Source of the DNA: CAZAYP01 sp964489425 [NCBI: uncultured Verrucomicrobiota bacterium]
GTDB taxonomy: Bacteria; Verrucomicrobiota; Kiritimatiellia; RZYC01
Reading direction: 5' to 3'
Assembly: GCA_964489425.1 (NCBI GenBank)
Contig: CAZAYP010000032.1
Span: 1 to 59,279, forward strand
DNA: 59,279 nucleotides
How positions within the stretch are numbered: the first letter of the stretch is position 1; the number at the start of each line of letters is the position of its first letter. The position numbers and the translations under genes were made by a program. The notes below the pieces were generated by a model, which saw only the letters and a list, made by a program, of their open reading frames with translations, was not told the origin of the DNA and searched no databases. This document shows positions 40,101 through 47,155 of this stretch, piece after piece.

Positions 40101-42144
40101 AGTACACGCGGAAGCTGCCGTCGGCCTCCACGCGCACCTCCGGGTCAGCCACCAGGTCAACCGGCACGCCCCGGCCCAGTACCAGGAACGGCGCCGACGA
40201 GGTGGGCACCAGGTCGGTCCCAAACCCCTTGTGCCAGTCGATTCCGTCGGCCGACTGGGCGCCCAGCAGGTACAGGTTGGTGCCGTCGTGGCCCGTGTAA
40301 AACATGCGTTGCACGCCGTTGGAGAACACCACCGCCGTGCCGTCGGCGTGGCGGAACACGGCTGGCGACTGGGCGGCCACGGTGTCGTACGGCCCGCCGT
40401 GGGACACGCGCTGGCCAGTCTCCACGACCCAGTCCAGGCCGTTGGAGGACACGGCGCTGTGGATGTTGGCCACCGGGGCCGCGGTGCGCGCGCTGAAATA
40501 CATGCGCCAGGTTGTCGCGTCGATCTTGATCACGTGCGGGGAGAACACGTCCACGTACAACGCCCACGGCGCCACGCGCACGCCATCCTCGATCGCCCAC
40601 GCCCGGCCGTTGGTGGACACCATGCTCAGGATGCGCGCGTTGGTGCCGTCCGTGCCGGTGTAGTACATGCGGTACAGGCCGTTGCTGACCATGACCGCGT
40701 CGGGCGCGTAGCGGCCCGCGGCATCGTAGGCGCAGACCGCGGGCGTGACGGTGAAATCGTTTTGCCGGATCCACCCGGAGATGCCGCGCGTGGGCCATGG
40801 CTGCGGCCCCTGCGCGCCCTGGCGCACGGCCGGCAACACCGCGTCGAGGATGTTGACCTGGCCGTCGCCGTTGATGTCGTACACCGGCGGCGCAGCGTGC
40901 AGGCCGGCCAGGACGAGCGCTGGGTCGTTGGTGTTGATGACGCCGTTGTTGTCCGCGTCGCCCGCGGCCAGGGTGACCGTGGCCATGTACTGGGTCTGGC
41001 CGGACGTGACCACCATGCCGGCGCGCTGCGCCGCCAGGTAAAACGTCTGGGTGCTCTGCAGGGTGAACGCGGAGATCGGCGCATCCACCTGGAAGACGCC
41101 CTGGGTGCTGGTGAGCGCATCCATGTGCGTGCCGGCGTCAGGCACGGCATCCACGCGGATGCCGGCATGGTCTTGCCGGCCGTCCATCCAGAGTTGGCCC
41201 GCGACTGCGCCGGGCCGCACGTAGCGCACCACGGCGCCCTGCTGGCCGGAAAACCCCTGGCCCACGGCCCAGACATGGTCGCCGTCGGGAGCGGCCAGGC
41301 CGTACATGTGGCGCGGGGCGGCCGGGTTGCTGTCTTCCGCCCAGGTAGCGCCGCCGTCTTCCGTGTGCAGGATGTACCCGTTGCGCCCCACGGCCCAGCC
41401 CTCGGCCAGGTTGACCATCAGCACGTCGAGCAGATCGTAGCCGATGGCGCCGAGATGCTGCTGGGTCCAGGTGGTGCCGCCGTCGACGGTGCGCCAGATT
41501 TTCTGGTCTTTGCCCACCACCCAGCCGTTTTGCGCGTCCACGAAGTCCATGCCGTACAGGTGCATGTCCGTGGCCGCCGTGGCCCAGGTGGCGCCGCCGT
41601 TGGTGGTTTTGAGCAGGGCGCCATACCCCGCGATCCAGCCCAGGCTGGGGCTGACAAAGTCAATGGCATACCAGTTGGTGATGCCGTAGCCGGACACCTC
41701 CGACCACGGCGCGCCGCCGTTGACCGTGTGGAGGATGGCGCCCGCCTGGCCCACGGCCCAGCCTTCGGTGGCAGACAGGAACAAGATATCTTCCAGCGTG
41801 TGCGCCGCCGGGTTGGCCTGCTGCGTCCAGGACAGGCCGCCGTTGGTCGTGGCATAAATCCGGAACCCGGCCGCCCACCCGCGCAGCGGCGAGACAAACT
41901 CGACGGACGAGAAGTCATACGTGCCGACCGAGGCGTTGGTCCACGTGGCGCCGCCGTCCGCGGTGCGCATGATGGTGCTGTCGGTGCCCACAGCCCATCC
42001 GCGCAAGGTGTCGTAGAAGGTAACGCCAGCCAGGCCCGGGGTGCCGTTCCATTGGAGGTCCCACGCCGCAGCCTGCGCCGCAGGGATGAGCAGGAATAAC
42101 GAACCGAGTGCCAGACCTACCGCGCGGCGCATATACTTTCTCAT
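34165..42144 (-). CDS. Giant secreted modular protein: YCF48-like propeller, dockerin, second propeller, long unknown region
   Basis: A 2659-residue exported protein. ATG at 42144 (MRKYMRRAVGLALGSLFLL, signal peptide) has GGGGAG upstream. Residues about 25-335 are repeats of the YCF48/BNR-like propeller (RGWAVGTDSTIMRTADGGATW, EGWAVGQAGAILHTVNGG, NGWVVGKDQKIWRTVDGGTTW). About 391-440 is a dockerin-type pair of F-hands, GDADNNGVINTND and DINGDGQVNILD, with Asp/Asn at positions 1, 3, 5, 9 and 12 of both loops. About 455-785 has repeated YRMYYTGTDG and MYFSARTA units typical of five-bladed propellers of the GH43 type, but I cannot confirm catalytic acids. The remaining 1850 residues are beta-rich with no domain I recognise. 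The cohesin gene follows after 5 nt. Likely an extracellular structural or substrate-binding protein. Confidence 0.85.
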   Translation of the reverse strand: MRKYMRRAVGLALGSLFLLIPAAQAAAWDLQWNGTPGLAGVTFYDTLRGWAVGTDSTIMRTADGGATWTNASVGTYDFSSVEFVSPLRGWAAGFRIYATTNGGLSWTQQANPAAHTLEDILFLSATEGWAVGQAGAILHTVNGGAPWSEVSGYGITNWYAIDFVSPSLGWIAGYGALLKTTNGGATWATAATDMHLYGMDFVDAQNGWVVGKDQKIWRTVDGGTTWTQQHLGAIGYDLLDVLMVNLAEGWAVGRNGYILHTEDGGATWAEDSNPAAPRHMYGLAAPDGDHVWAVGQGFSGQQGAVVRYVRPGAVAGQLWMDGRQDHAGIRVDAVPDAGTHMDALTSTQGVFQVDAPISAFTLQSTQTFYLAAQRAGMVVTSGQTQYMATVTLAAGDADNNGVINTNDPALVLAGLHAAPPVYDINGDGQVNILDAVLPAVRQGAQGPQPWPTRGISGWIRQNDFTVTPAVCAYDAAGRYAPDAVMVSNGLYRMYYTGTDGTNARILSMVSTNGRAWAIEDGVRVAPWALYVDVFSPHVIKIDATTWRMYFSARTAAPVANIHSAVSSNGLDWVVETGQRVSHGGPYDTVAAQSPAVFRHADGTAVVFSNGVQRMFYTGHDGTNLYLLGAQSADGIDWHKGFGTDLVPTSSAPFLVLGRGVPVDLVADPEVRVEADGSFRVYFQRYETLAVDTGATHRAMSQMQTFGGGSYSGWSADGADWAGLADLVSEITPGLGNDGDVNGNNPGAMLQIGNLVLMLTSSRGPDNRLGLSLVEGFREMQRPVFGTVKINRRTVAQVEFEVPYNLEPLGVVIHPMMSVNVLRDGQRLPNMFAWQVHLTNQTGVARVQLDYLGYSNQVSDEYEIFICHSLVIPPPDERLRGVWVSQHAQQLAQKLVQVSQMQSPGWLFATKFAQRQNRLPTRAPEAPAAEDEGEEYVYSLRNDALILWQPGAGGELTIKDFSEANVAGGPAVPRGPYFKVGLRYSYYNVWNNSAVFDAELYNNSDQLVDQFAVQAPTLAPTYMPSTSNGTRIVTRNFLAGVTYTNKPPRDTAKMRLVMRVGEEVIAEAWVPRFGGSPLPYTKSWNPLAQVTLYDVTVTDEQTDQATLQVEYGASILDGAPVLPSISVTPLNTVSQYVDTIRSTGFPAEDGLNEGVIRMKYVGDGGQTAYTRYARVRAVVDGLIVADQQVALDKTWTAANCGMINFDKDYNAVFVPIEYGAELWVTVQARYWSHARASGRLRLEIIAQSNVCAQFQTSALVITSQIYYANAAQTTTSDVYLLKAFYTGTATNFYTDGFRVVLEDPATGRVVDHLYGAHGQAWNPGATGGVASITVTPLSAYQSRVEVTYTYHSVIGEEARLMVDWPGRIRVGPTLTIYPEYEGEFTQAFPQLHDTGTSGWAGVTFDIMHIGTGTITSEYVRATILAGSSTDSNSYWREVGALRTDHTNRVWTPPPHWQIQFRDLVLSSVGSTRLQVPVQYRLKEALPGRTYQLRVEALRNAADTNNPVSDIVGYKTITDPGAAVSNVVQDSVQVSYTGTEYYVRTLLFRATILSNGIPAHGIGNTPICAYERYPFNWNTHMPGVIRQPVFIPIASNEAAIHAEYEIDDVFTNLIPVLELYNGGERLYPHTNNLFSVVVSPTNISCPTTNGVTGAVFGRITYNGPCGPGEHYGRDMTLLRLSFVMAGTNGQPTGQIVASATREQPYHWMNYDTFAQSCDYAISNVVITRPDTHRVTVQAQYASPNIYQNDPDHGPILKAYLWSSLRPLFVMPEQALLETEDSGDESGLEDHQEILFTSAEFYIGSRAEKMFTTDDMNNYIGGPQLDPGTVPPRFRPRQTDPSSTNRVPCRGTMDVNIDYVPLVGSNDVQLLSIVFYTRDGHPFYSHTVPIPAHQQAVVALDQVSPVSNGKQLFHEDTRAVANQGEVTFIVTYVINKANPADPYHLILLPFPQTKVGNQYYPLELVDIRHFDRDAPIRRSSPDGDGQTAAGLPYLIVTNPVGAALYKFRLADFDTHRELDIPMRFAMGPFDGQTVRLRASYSNDFVCSWNQLAGLRESPSQALTIRRGDYENQVIIDGVRYRHGTGAEPENYLYAVALTNGVPIEHLRCRPGLMDQTIGTNYACYDEEILMEFDFADWPTNQVTADQVRLYASSVGRGNPAPGVIGQRLVTLDHPITWLRPLASVTISNKLDNVSNLVVTCHTQVKLPTNPDEQSNIFGSLREGEYLGLQVRALRYYQDLSPTPLESEVKEITGPADRDVNGQFNLSLVFVGDPHGYTKTTQLGAYLDVYRAGVPVRHLAYTVVDYEKLWVNLNSFIVAHMPDLTVFYDGDDAVRGMGEDMFSCIGVTADEMSMEVFKGETGDPELRQAITYPIESSKEARWIKVDAGGGNTDTLYPRLPLYIGREASLKDGLGMSVMMMDDDTIPSFVFALIKFVFEVASQIAIAYGQDYLVYILDFIENFVLEMLAKDAMTDQLGTAGTVMTRALGWGVGMESAGEWDPYVLYYNSASNNMAPSFRTDRIVLPTVGKRAKVTLVGVTFNNDSEPWDCGDGEAFINYRIWDGLNPMVEGRIPEHGTKTIHDGYQWVLNQELFNEAEVGPVLYIEMSAWEEDCPDIGNDNDDLGNYSWMEFVHEPGYPALTNLWGESHREGSVGFLLQLEKEP

Positions 42145-42173
42145 GGGCGTATCTCCCCGTGTTGACTGGGGAA

Positions 42174-42202
42174 ATACTAGCGCCGCCACCCGCCTCGCGC
42201 AA
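42174..42202 (-). promoter_or_regulatory. Predicted promoter for the dockerin/cohesin operon
   Basis: Minus strand TTGCGC, 17-bp spacer, TAGTAT, about 30 bp before the ATG at 42144. The same TTGCGC -35 with 17-bp spacing appears before rpsP. Confidence 0.4.
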
Positions 42203-42218
42203 TAATATTAACGCCGCC

Positions 42219-42237
42219 GGGCGCGCCGTTCGCGCCC
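42219..42237 (-). terminator. Stem-loop after the beta-barrel gene, weak terminator candidate
   Basis: GGGCGCG and CGCGCCC form a 7-bp stem around CCGTT, 25 bp past the stop of the gene at 42262. No T-run follows on the minus strand, so intrinsic termination is uncertain. Confidence 0.25.
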
Positions 42238-42261
42238 GCGATCACGCCGCAAGCCGGGTCA

Positions 42262-42939
42262 TCAAGGCCGATCTTTCATGTCCGCGATGCCGTGCTGGGA
42301 AAAGTCCCAGCGCAGGCCGGCGAGCACGGTGTAGCCGTTGATGTCGCCGTTGAAGGAACTCTGGTAAATGTATACCGTGTAGCGCGCCTCGAGGAAAAAC
42401 GCCAGGGCGCTGTCTTTGCGCGGGTAAATGTCCACCCCGCCGCCCGCATGCAGGCCGAAGGTGGACGAGTTGGTTTTGCGGGTGTCTTTGCGGTAGGTGC
42501 CGCCGCCGGTGCCCACGTTCTCGGTTTCGTCCTTCTCGATCAGCGCCAGGTCCGGGCCCAGGCCGATCCATGGCACGAACAAGTCAGGGTACTCAAAGCG
42601 CTTGCGGCCGGTCACGGAAAACTTGTACACGCCCACGTCCGCGTCGATCCAACTCGTGTGGGGATCGTTGTATTGCTTGCCGTTGGCGGTCCAGTGCGAG
42701 AGCGCAAAGTCCACTTCGAACTCGCGCTGCAAAGCCATGACCCCGCTGAGGCCGTATTCAAAATCATGGCCCAGCTTGAGGCGGTTGTACCCGTCGTGGT
42801 CGTTCAGCGTGGCCGCGTTACCCACGGCGCCGCCAAACAGGCGCAGGGAATACCGGTGCCATGGCTGATCCTGGGCCGAAGCCCGGGCGGCGAGCAGCGC
42901 CAGCGCGGCGGTTGCAGAGAGCAGGATCTTTCGGTTCAT
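42262..42939 (-). CDS. Small outer-membrane beta-barrel protein
   Basis: A 225-residue exported protein. Signal peptide MNRKILLSATAALALLAARASAQ, with AAGGAGG five bases before the ATG at 42939; an upstream in-frame extension to 43038 is rejected for this reason. The mature part alternates polar and aromatic residues in strand-like stretches (YSLRLFGGAVG, GVYKFSVTGRKRF, FFLEARYTVYIYQ, YTVLAGLRWDF), as in 8-stranded OmpA/OmpW-type barrels. The penultimate strand ends with WDF, but a short hydrophilic tail follows. No ligand can be predicted. A lipoprotein gene lies 55 bp upstream on the same strand. Confidence 0.75.
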   Translation of the reverse strand: MNRKILLSATAALALLAARASAQDQPWHRYSLRLFGGAVGNAATLNDHDGYNRLKLGHDFEYGLSGVMALQREFEVDFALSHWTANGKQYNDPHTSWIDADVGVYKFSVTGRKRFEYPDLFVPWIGLGPDLALIEKDETENVGTGGGTYRKDTRKTNSSTFGLHAGGGVDIYPRKDSALAFFLEARYTVYIYQSSFNGDINGYTVLAGLRWDFSQHGIADMKDRP

Positions 42940-42994
42940 TTCGTCCTCCTTGACTGGTCGTATGGTAGTTTTCTGCGCCGCGCAAAGCAAGCCG

Positions 42995-43384
42995 CTACTG
43001 GTAAATATAGGCGCTGGTGTGCCACCCTTGGGAATCATACAGCGTCAGCACGTTGATCCCCTCCGCCCCGGTCGCGCGGCGGTAGGTGATGGCGGCCGCA
43101 CCCTGGCCGGGAGAACAGTTGCCTGAAACGCAGCCGTTTGATATACCCCCCAGCGTGGGATCGCTGATGCTCCAAAAATAAGGGGGGGTACCGCCATATG
43201 CAGCAAATCGGGCAACGGTGTCGGTTGATTTCAGCGCCACCTGGGCCGGGTAAATGCCCAGCGGCGCGACATTGGGAACCTGGCCGGTATCGTCCGGCTC
43301 GGCATTGTCTTCGCATCCGCACAGGGCCGCCAACCCCAGCGCCACGCCCGCCGTCACCGGCAAAATTGTACACCACCAGCGCAT
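42995..43384 (-). CDS. Putative lipoprotein
   Basis: About 129 residues from the ATG at 43384 (MRWWCTILPVTAGVALGLAALCGCED). The hydrophobic segment ends LCGC-ED, a plausible though atypical lipobox (Cys at -2) with acidic residues after the lipidated Cys, a placement that often sends a lipoprotein to or from the outer membrane. The rest looks like one Ig-like beta domain (VALKSTDTVARFAAYGGTPPYFWSISD), similar to the small Ig-like modules that read 'GGTPPY-W'. A TTG at 43396 is an alternative start. Its start lies only 26 bp from that of the divergent plus-strand gene, so promoters must overlap coding sequence. Confidence 0.65.
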   Translation of the reverse strand: MRWWCTILPVTAGVALGLAALCGCEDNAEPDDTGQVPNVAPLGIYPAQVALKSTDTVARFAAYGGTPPYFWSISDPTLGGISNGCVSGNCSPGQGAAAITYRRATGAEGINVLTLYDSQGWHTSAYIYQ

Positions 43385-43410
43385 ACGCTGCCGCAAGCAC
43401 CCGCCATGCC

Positions 43411-44859
43411 ATGCTGCGCCGCGGCCTGCCTATCCTTTGGGGGTGCCTGCTGCTGGCCGGGCTGGCGCCCGCCCCGGCGCGCGATATCTCCCTCAGCCTG
43501 CTGTACGTCGCCAACACCCAGGGCCGCCTGGCCGGCGGGCCGGCGCCGGGCCTGCTGGACTGGTACCCGGCATTCCGTGCCGCGCAGGGCGCCACCGGCG
43601 CCGTGGTGACCCTGGCCACCGGCAACGTGTGGGCCGGCGCGCCGGAAGCGGACCTCAGCGATGGCCGGCTGGTCCATGGCGCGCTCAAGCTCATGGGGTG
43701 CGATGCCTGGGTCCCCGGCCTCGATGACTGGAGCCGCGGGCTGATCGGCCTGGAATCCATGGCCCATGACGCCCCGCCCGCAAGCCTGGCCGCCAACGTC
43801 GTGGATCCGGACGGCCGGCGGCCCCTGGGCGGCACGTGGATCAAGGATATCGGCGGCGCCCGGTTGATGGTCGTGGCCATGTGCCCGCCCCAGGTGCCGC
43901 TGGCCTACCCGGAAACCATGTGGCCCGGCGTTGAGTTCCAGGACGCGGGTACGGCGTTGAAGATGTTGCTGCCCGAGATTCGCCAGGCCAAGCCCGATAT
44001 CCTGGTGCTCATCACCCCGGATCGCGATCCGGCCACCGGGTTGCCGGCCGCGGCGTTGCTCCGCCAGTTCCCGGTGTTCCAGGTCGTGATTGCGACGGAC
44101 GCGGAACAGCGCCAGCCGGGCGTCATGGTCGGGCCGACCCTGCTGGCCCAGGTGCCCGCGGGCGAACCCTGTGCCGGCCGGCTGGACCTGGTCTTTGACA
44201 CGATCAGCCGCACCTGCCGCGACCTGCATGGCCGCGCGCTGCCCGCGGCTACCAACGCGCCGGCGGGCGCCGCCGCCGACCTGCTTCAGCAGCTTGGGCC
44301 CGAGTGGGACCAGGTGCGCCGCGAGGCGGACGAAGTGGTCGGCGTTGTCTCCCCGGACATGGCGGCCAACCCGGGGCTGGTTTTGGCCGCGGCCATGACC
44401 GCGGCCACCGGGGCGGAGCTGGCCATGTACCAGGACCCGGGGGTCAGCCTTGCGCCGGGGCCCATCACGCGCGGCGCGCTGTGGCGCCTGGTGCCGCAAA
44501 CCGGCGACATGGGCACGCTGATGCTGACCCAGGCGGAAGTCCGCGAGATCCTGGCCGATCCCGGCGCCACCCCCATGCCCGGCCGCGGCTTGAAAGTGTA
44601 CGGCCTTGACGCCGCCGCCCGGCCCGCGGCCGCCGATGATGATGACGCCGCCGGCGATCCTGCCAATGGCCGCAAACGCTGGAAAATGGCGGTCCCGGCG
44701 CGCCTGCTGGCCTCGGATGGCGGCCGGTTTCCGGCCCTGCGCCGGGCCGCGGCCCTGCCCAACGCGCGCCTGGTCATGACCGGCTTGAACCTGCGCGACG
44801 CCTTGGAAATGCACTTGCAGGTCCAGGCCCTGCTGCACGGAGATCTGCCGGTGAAATAG
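43411..44859 (+). CDS. 5'-nucleotidase/metallophosphatase-fold protein lacking all metal-ligand motifs
   Basis: A 482-residue exported protein (signal peptide MLRRGLPILWGCLLLAGLAPAPA) with the full UshA/5'-nucleotidase layout. The catalytic motifs can be aligned by eye but are all replaced: family ND-x-HG is AN-T-QG (LLYVANTQGRL); GD is GN (LATGNVWAG); GNHEFD is GLDDWS; the SH motif is TP (LVLITPDRD); GHxH is ATDAE. The ANV motif (SLAANVVDPDG) and the C-terminal substrate-domain core (AAAMTAATGAELAMYQDPGV, then GPITRGALWRLVPQTGDMGTLMLT) persist. So it is probably a catalytically dead binding protein. The start at 43411 is chosen for the signal peptide; the open frame runs on to 43198 antisense to the lipoprotein gene. 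Convergent with feoB, 20 bp apart. Confidence 0.75.
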   Translation: MLRRGLPILWGCLLLAGLAPAPARDISLSLLYVANTQGRLAGGPAPGLLDWYPAFRAAQGATGAVVTLATGNVWAGAPEADLSDGRLVHGALKLMGCDAWVPGLDDWSRGLIGLESMAHDAPPASLAANVVDPDGRRPLGGTWIKDIGGARLMVVAMCPPQVPLAYPETMWPGVEFQDAGTALKMLLPEIRQAKPDILVLITPDRDPATGLPAAALLRQFPVFQVVIATDAEQRQPGVMVGPTLLAQVPAGEPCAGRLDLVFDTISRTCRDLHGRALPAATNAPAGAAADLLQQLGPEWDQVRREADEVVGVVSPDMAANPGLVLAAAMTAATGAELAMYQDPGVSLAPGPITRGALWRLVPQTGDMGTLMLTQAEVREILADPGATPMPGRGLKVYGLDAAARPAAADDDDAAGDPANGRKRWKMAVPARLLASDGGRFPALRRAAALPNARLVMTGLNLRDALEMHLQVQALLHGDLPVK

Positions 44860-44879
44860 GCCGGCGGCCGCAATCCGGG

Positions 44880-46886
44880 CTACGAACCGGGCAGTAAGAT
44901 TCGGCCGACCTGGTAAAGCACGGTGGCGGCGGTCCAGGCCAGCACGGTCAACCCGGCAAACTGCAGCAAGGCCCAGCCCCAGGACCCGCTTTCCATGCGC
45001 ACGGCGGCCAGGGTTCCGACGCAGGGCAAGCCGATCAGCATGAACAGGATCACGCCCAGGCCGACCAGGGGCGGGTACTCCCGGCGCAACGCGGTGACCA
45101 GATCGCCCGGCGCTCCGGCGGGCCGATCGGTCGCCAGCGCAATCCCGAGCTGCGTGATAAAAAGCTCGCGGCCGGCCAGGGCGCTGAGCAGCGCCGTGCC
45201 AATGCGGCCATCAAAACCCATGGGGCGCAAAACCGGCTCCATGGCATGGCCAATCCGGGCCGACCATGAGCTGGGCGCGGGCTCGAGGCTCCCGGGGGTT
45301 GGCGCGGGAAAGTAGTTCAGGGCCCAAAGGATCAGGGCCGCCACCAGGATAAAGCTGCCGGCCCGCTTGAGGTATTCGCCGGCCCGCTCCCCCATGTGCG
45401 CGAACACCAGGCGGAAGGTCGGCATGCGGTACGGGGGCAGCTCCATGACCAGCGGGGTGGTCTCGCCGCGAAACAGCGTGTGCCGCAGCAGGCGCGCCAA
45501 TACCAGCGCCAGGCCAATGCCCAGCAGGTAGACGCCCCACAGCACCACCGCCTGCCAGGGCCCGGGAAAAAAGGCGGAGATGAGCAGGGTAAACACCGGC
45601 AGGCGGGCGGCGCAGCTGATCAGCGGCAGGACCATCATGGTCGCCAGCCGGTCGCGGCGGCTGTCCAGCATCCGCGTGGCCATGATCGCCGGCACGGAAC
45701 AGCCAAACCCCAGCAACATGGGGATGAAGCTCTTCCCGTGCAGCCCGACCCGGTGCATGTAGCGGTCGGTGATAAACGCCGCGCGCGCCATGTAGCCGGA
45801 ATCTTCCAGGATGGCAATCGCGGCAAACAGCAGCAGGATGTTGGGCAGGAACTGCAGCACCCCGCCGACGCCGCGCACCACGCCATCCACCAGCAGGGAC
45901 CCCCAGGCTCCCCCGGCGGGAAGGACAGCCGCCAGGTGGTCGAACCCCCACTGGAGCCCGGCCACCATGGGGCTGCCCAGGGTAAAGGTGAGCCAGAAAA
46001 CCAGGTACATGAGCACAAAGAAAAAGGGCAGGCCCAGGACCGGATGGGTGAGAAAAGCGTCGATCTGGTCGGAGCGGGTGTGGCGATCCTCCACGGTGGA
46101 ACGGACGGCTTCCTGGCAGGCGCCGGAGATAAACCCATATCGCCGGTCGGCGATGACAATTTCCGGGCCGTCGCCGAACAGGGTGCGCAACTGCTGCTGC
46201 CGCGCGGCCACAACGGCCTGCAGGGCGGCGGGCGCACCGGCCCGCACCAGGCTGTCGTTTTCCAGCAGCTTAAGCGCGGTCCAGCGGGGCGGCGGCGCGC
46301 CGTCCGCGGCCGGCAAGGCGGCGGCGATCTCCGCCGTCGCCGCATCCACCTCGCGGCCGTAGCTCAGGGCCGGCGCCGGCCGGGCCCGCGTCCGGCCGAC
46401 CTCCAGGATCGACCGCTGCAGGTCGGCGAGCCCCTCGCCCTTGTGGCCGACGGTGACGACCAGGGGGGCGTCCAGGAGCTGCGCCAGGCGGGGCAGGTCG
46501 AACGAGATGCCCAGGGCCTGGGCCAGGTCGCTTTTGTTCAGCACCAGGAGCAGCGGGACCCCCAGTTCCATGAGCTGCACCGCCAGGTAGAGGTTACGTT
46601 CCAGGTTAACGGCGTCCAGGATATCCACCACGACATCCGGCCGCTCGTCCAGCAGATAGCTCCGGGCCACGCGCTCTTCCTGCGAGTACGCCGTCAGGCT
46701 GTAGATGCCCGGCAGGTCCACCAGCACAACGTCCCGGCCGTCCCAGCAGGCGGCGCCCTCTTTCTTGGCGACCGTGACCCCGGGGTAGTTGCCGATGTGC
46801 TGGCGGCCCCCGGTGAGGGCATTGAACAGGGTGCTTTTGCCGCTGTTGGGATTGCCCACCAGGGCGACGCGCAGCGGGCTGGTCAT
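44880..46886 (-). CDS. feoB: Ferrous iron transport protein B
   Basis: Inner-membrane Fe2+ importer. 668 residues: G domain with G1 GNPNSGKST (about 11-19), G2 region NYPGVTVAKKEG, G3 DLPGIYSL and G4 NKSDLA; a helical inhibitor domain (about 190-270); then 8 or so membrane helices with the two Gate motifs (GFGCSVPAIMATR and the downstream IGLPCVGTLAAV). The conserved Cys residues of both gates are present. Somewhat shorter than the E. coli protein (773), lacking much of the C-terminal cytoplasmic tail. The ATG at 46886 overlaps the feoA stop (ATGA). Part of the dtxR-feoA-feoB operon and presumably repressed by the encoded DtxR-type regulator when iron is ample. Confidence 0.96.
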   Translation of the reverse strand: MTSPLRVALVGNPNSGKSTLFNALTGGRQHIGNYPGVTVAKKEGAACWDGRDVVLVDLPGIYSLTAYSQEERVARSYLLDERPDVVVDILDAVNLERNLYLAVQLMELGVPLLLVLNKSDLAQALGISFDLPRLAQLLDAPLVVTVGHKGEGLADLQRSILEVGRTRARPAPALSYGREVDAATAEIAAALPAADGAPPPRWTALKLLENDSLVRAGAPAALQAVVAARQQQLRTLFGDGPEIVIADRRYGFISGACQEAVRSTVEDRHTRSDQIDAFLTHPVLGLPFFFVLMYLVFWLTFTLGSPMVAGLQWGFDHLAAVLPAGGAWGSLLVDGVVRGVGGVLQFLPNILLLFAAIAILEDSGYMARAAFITDRYMHRVGLHGKSFIPMLLGFGCSVPAIMATRMLDSRRDRLATMMVLPLISCAARLPVFTLLISAFFPGPWQAVVLWGVYLLGIGLALVLARLLRHTLFRGETTPLVMELPPYRMPTFRLVFAHMGERAGEYLKRAGSFILVAALILWALNYFPAPTPGSLEPAPSSWSARIGHAMEPVLRPMGFDGRIGTALLSALAGRELFITQLGIALATDRPAGAPGDLVTALRREYPPLVGLGVILFMLIGLPCVGTLAAVRMESGSWGWALLQFAGLTVLAWTAATVLYQVGRILLPGS

Positions 46887-47155
46887 CGACCGCCGGCCCC
46901 GCAGTCGGTGACGTGAATTTTATGGGCCATGCCGCGCCCAAGCACCAGGCGGGCATGGCTCAGGGCCACGATAAAGGGGCCGTGGCGCGAGTTGCGCACC
47001 ACGCGCAGCGCCGCCCCGGGCAGCAAGCCCATGGCCGCCAGGCGCGCGTTCAAGTCGCTGCCGGCGGTGACGGTCGTGATCCGGACGTCCTGGCCCTCGT
47101 CCACCTCGTGCAGCGGGCGCGCCGGGTGCGGTCGGGCATGGGGCGCGGGCGTCAT
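46883..47155 (-). CDS. feoA: Ferrous iron transport protein A
   Basis: Small cytoplasmic SH3-like protein that supports FeoB. 90 residues from the ATG at 47155, which overlaps the dtxR stop (ATGA). DLNARLAAMGLLPGAALRVV and NSRHGPFIVALSHARLVLGRGMAHKI are typical FeoA. An upstream in-frame extension to 47266 would overlap dtxR and is rejected. The N-terminus carries about 20 extra residues rich in Pro, Ala and His (APHARPHPARP) before the conserved core. Confidence 0.92.
   Translation of the reverse strand: MTPAPHARPHPARPLHEVDEGQDVRITTVTAGSDLNARLAAMGLLPGAALRVVRNSRHGPFIVALSHARLVLGRGMAHKIHVTDCGAGGR

Noticed and set aside
36058-42099. A 2013-codon open frame on the plus strand, antisense to the dockerin giant
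   Set aside because: High GC and reading opposite a real gene keep stops rare. The translation is rich in H, G, R, V and Q without any domain, whereas the minus strand has a signal peptide, dockerin loops and propeller repeats.
43198-43410. 71-residue N-terminal extension of the pseudo-5'-nucleotidase
   Set aside because: It is antisense to the lipoprotein gene and precedes a clean signal peptide at 43411.
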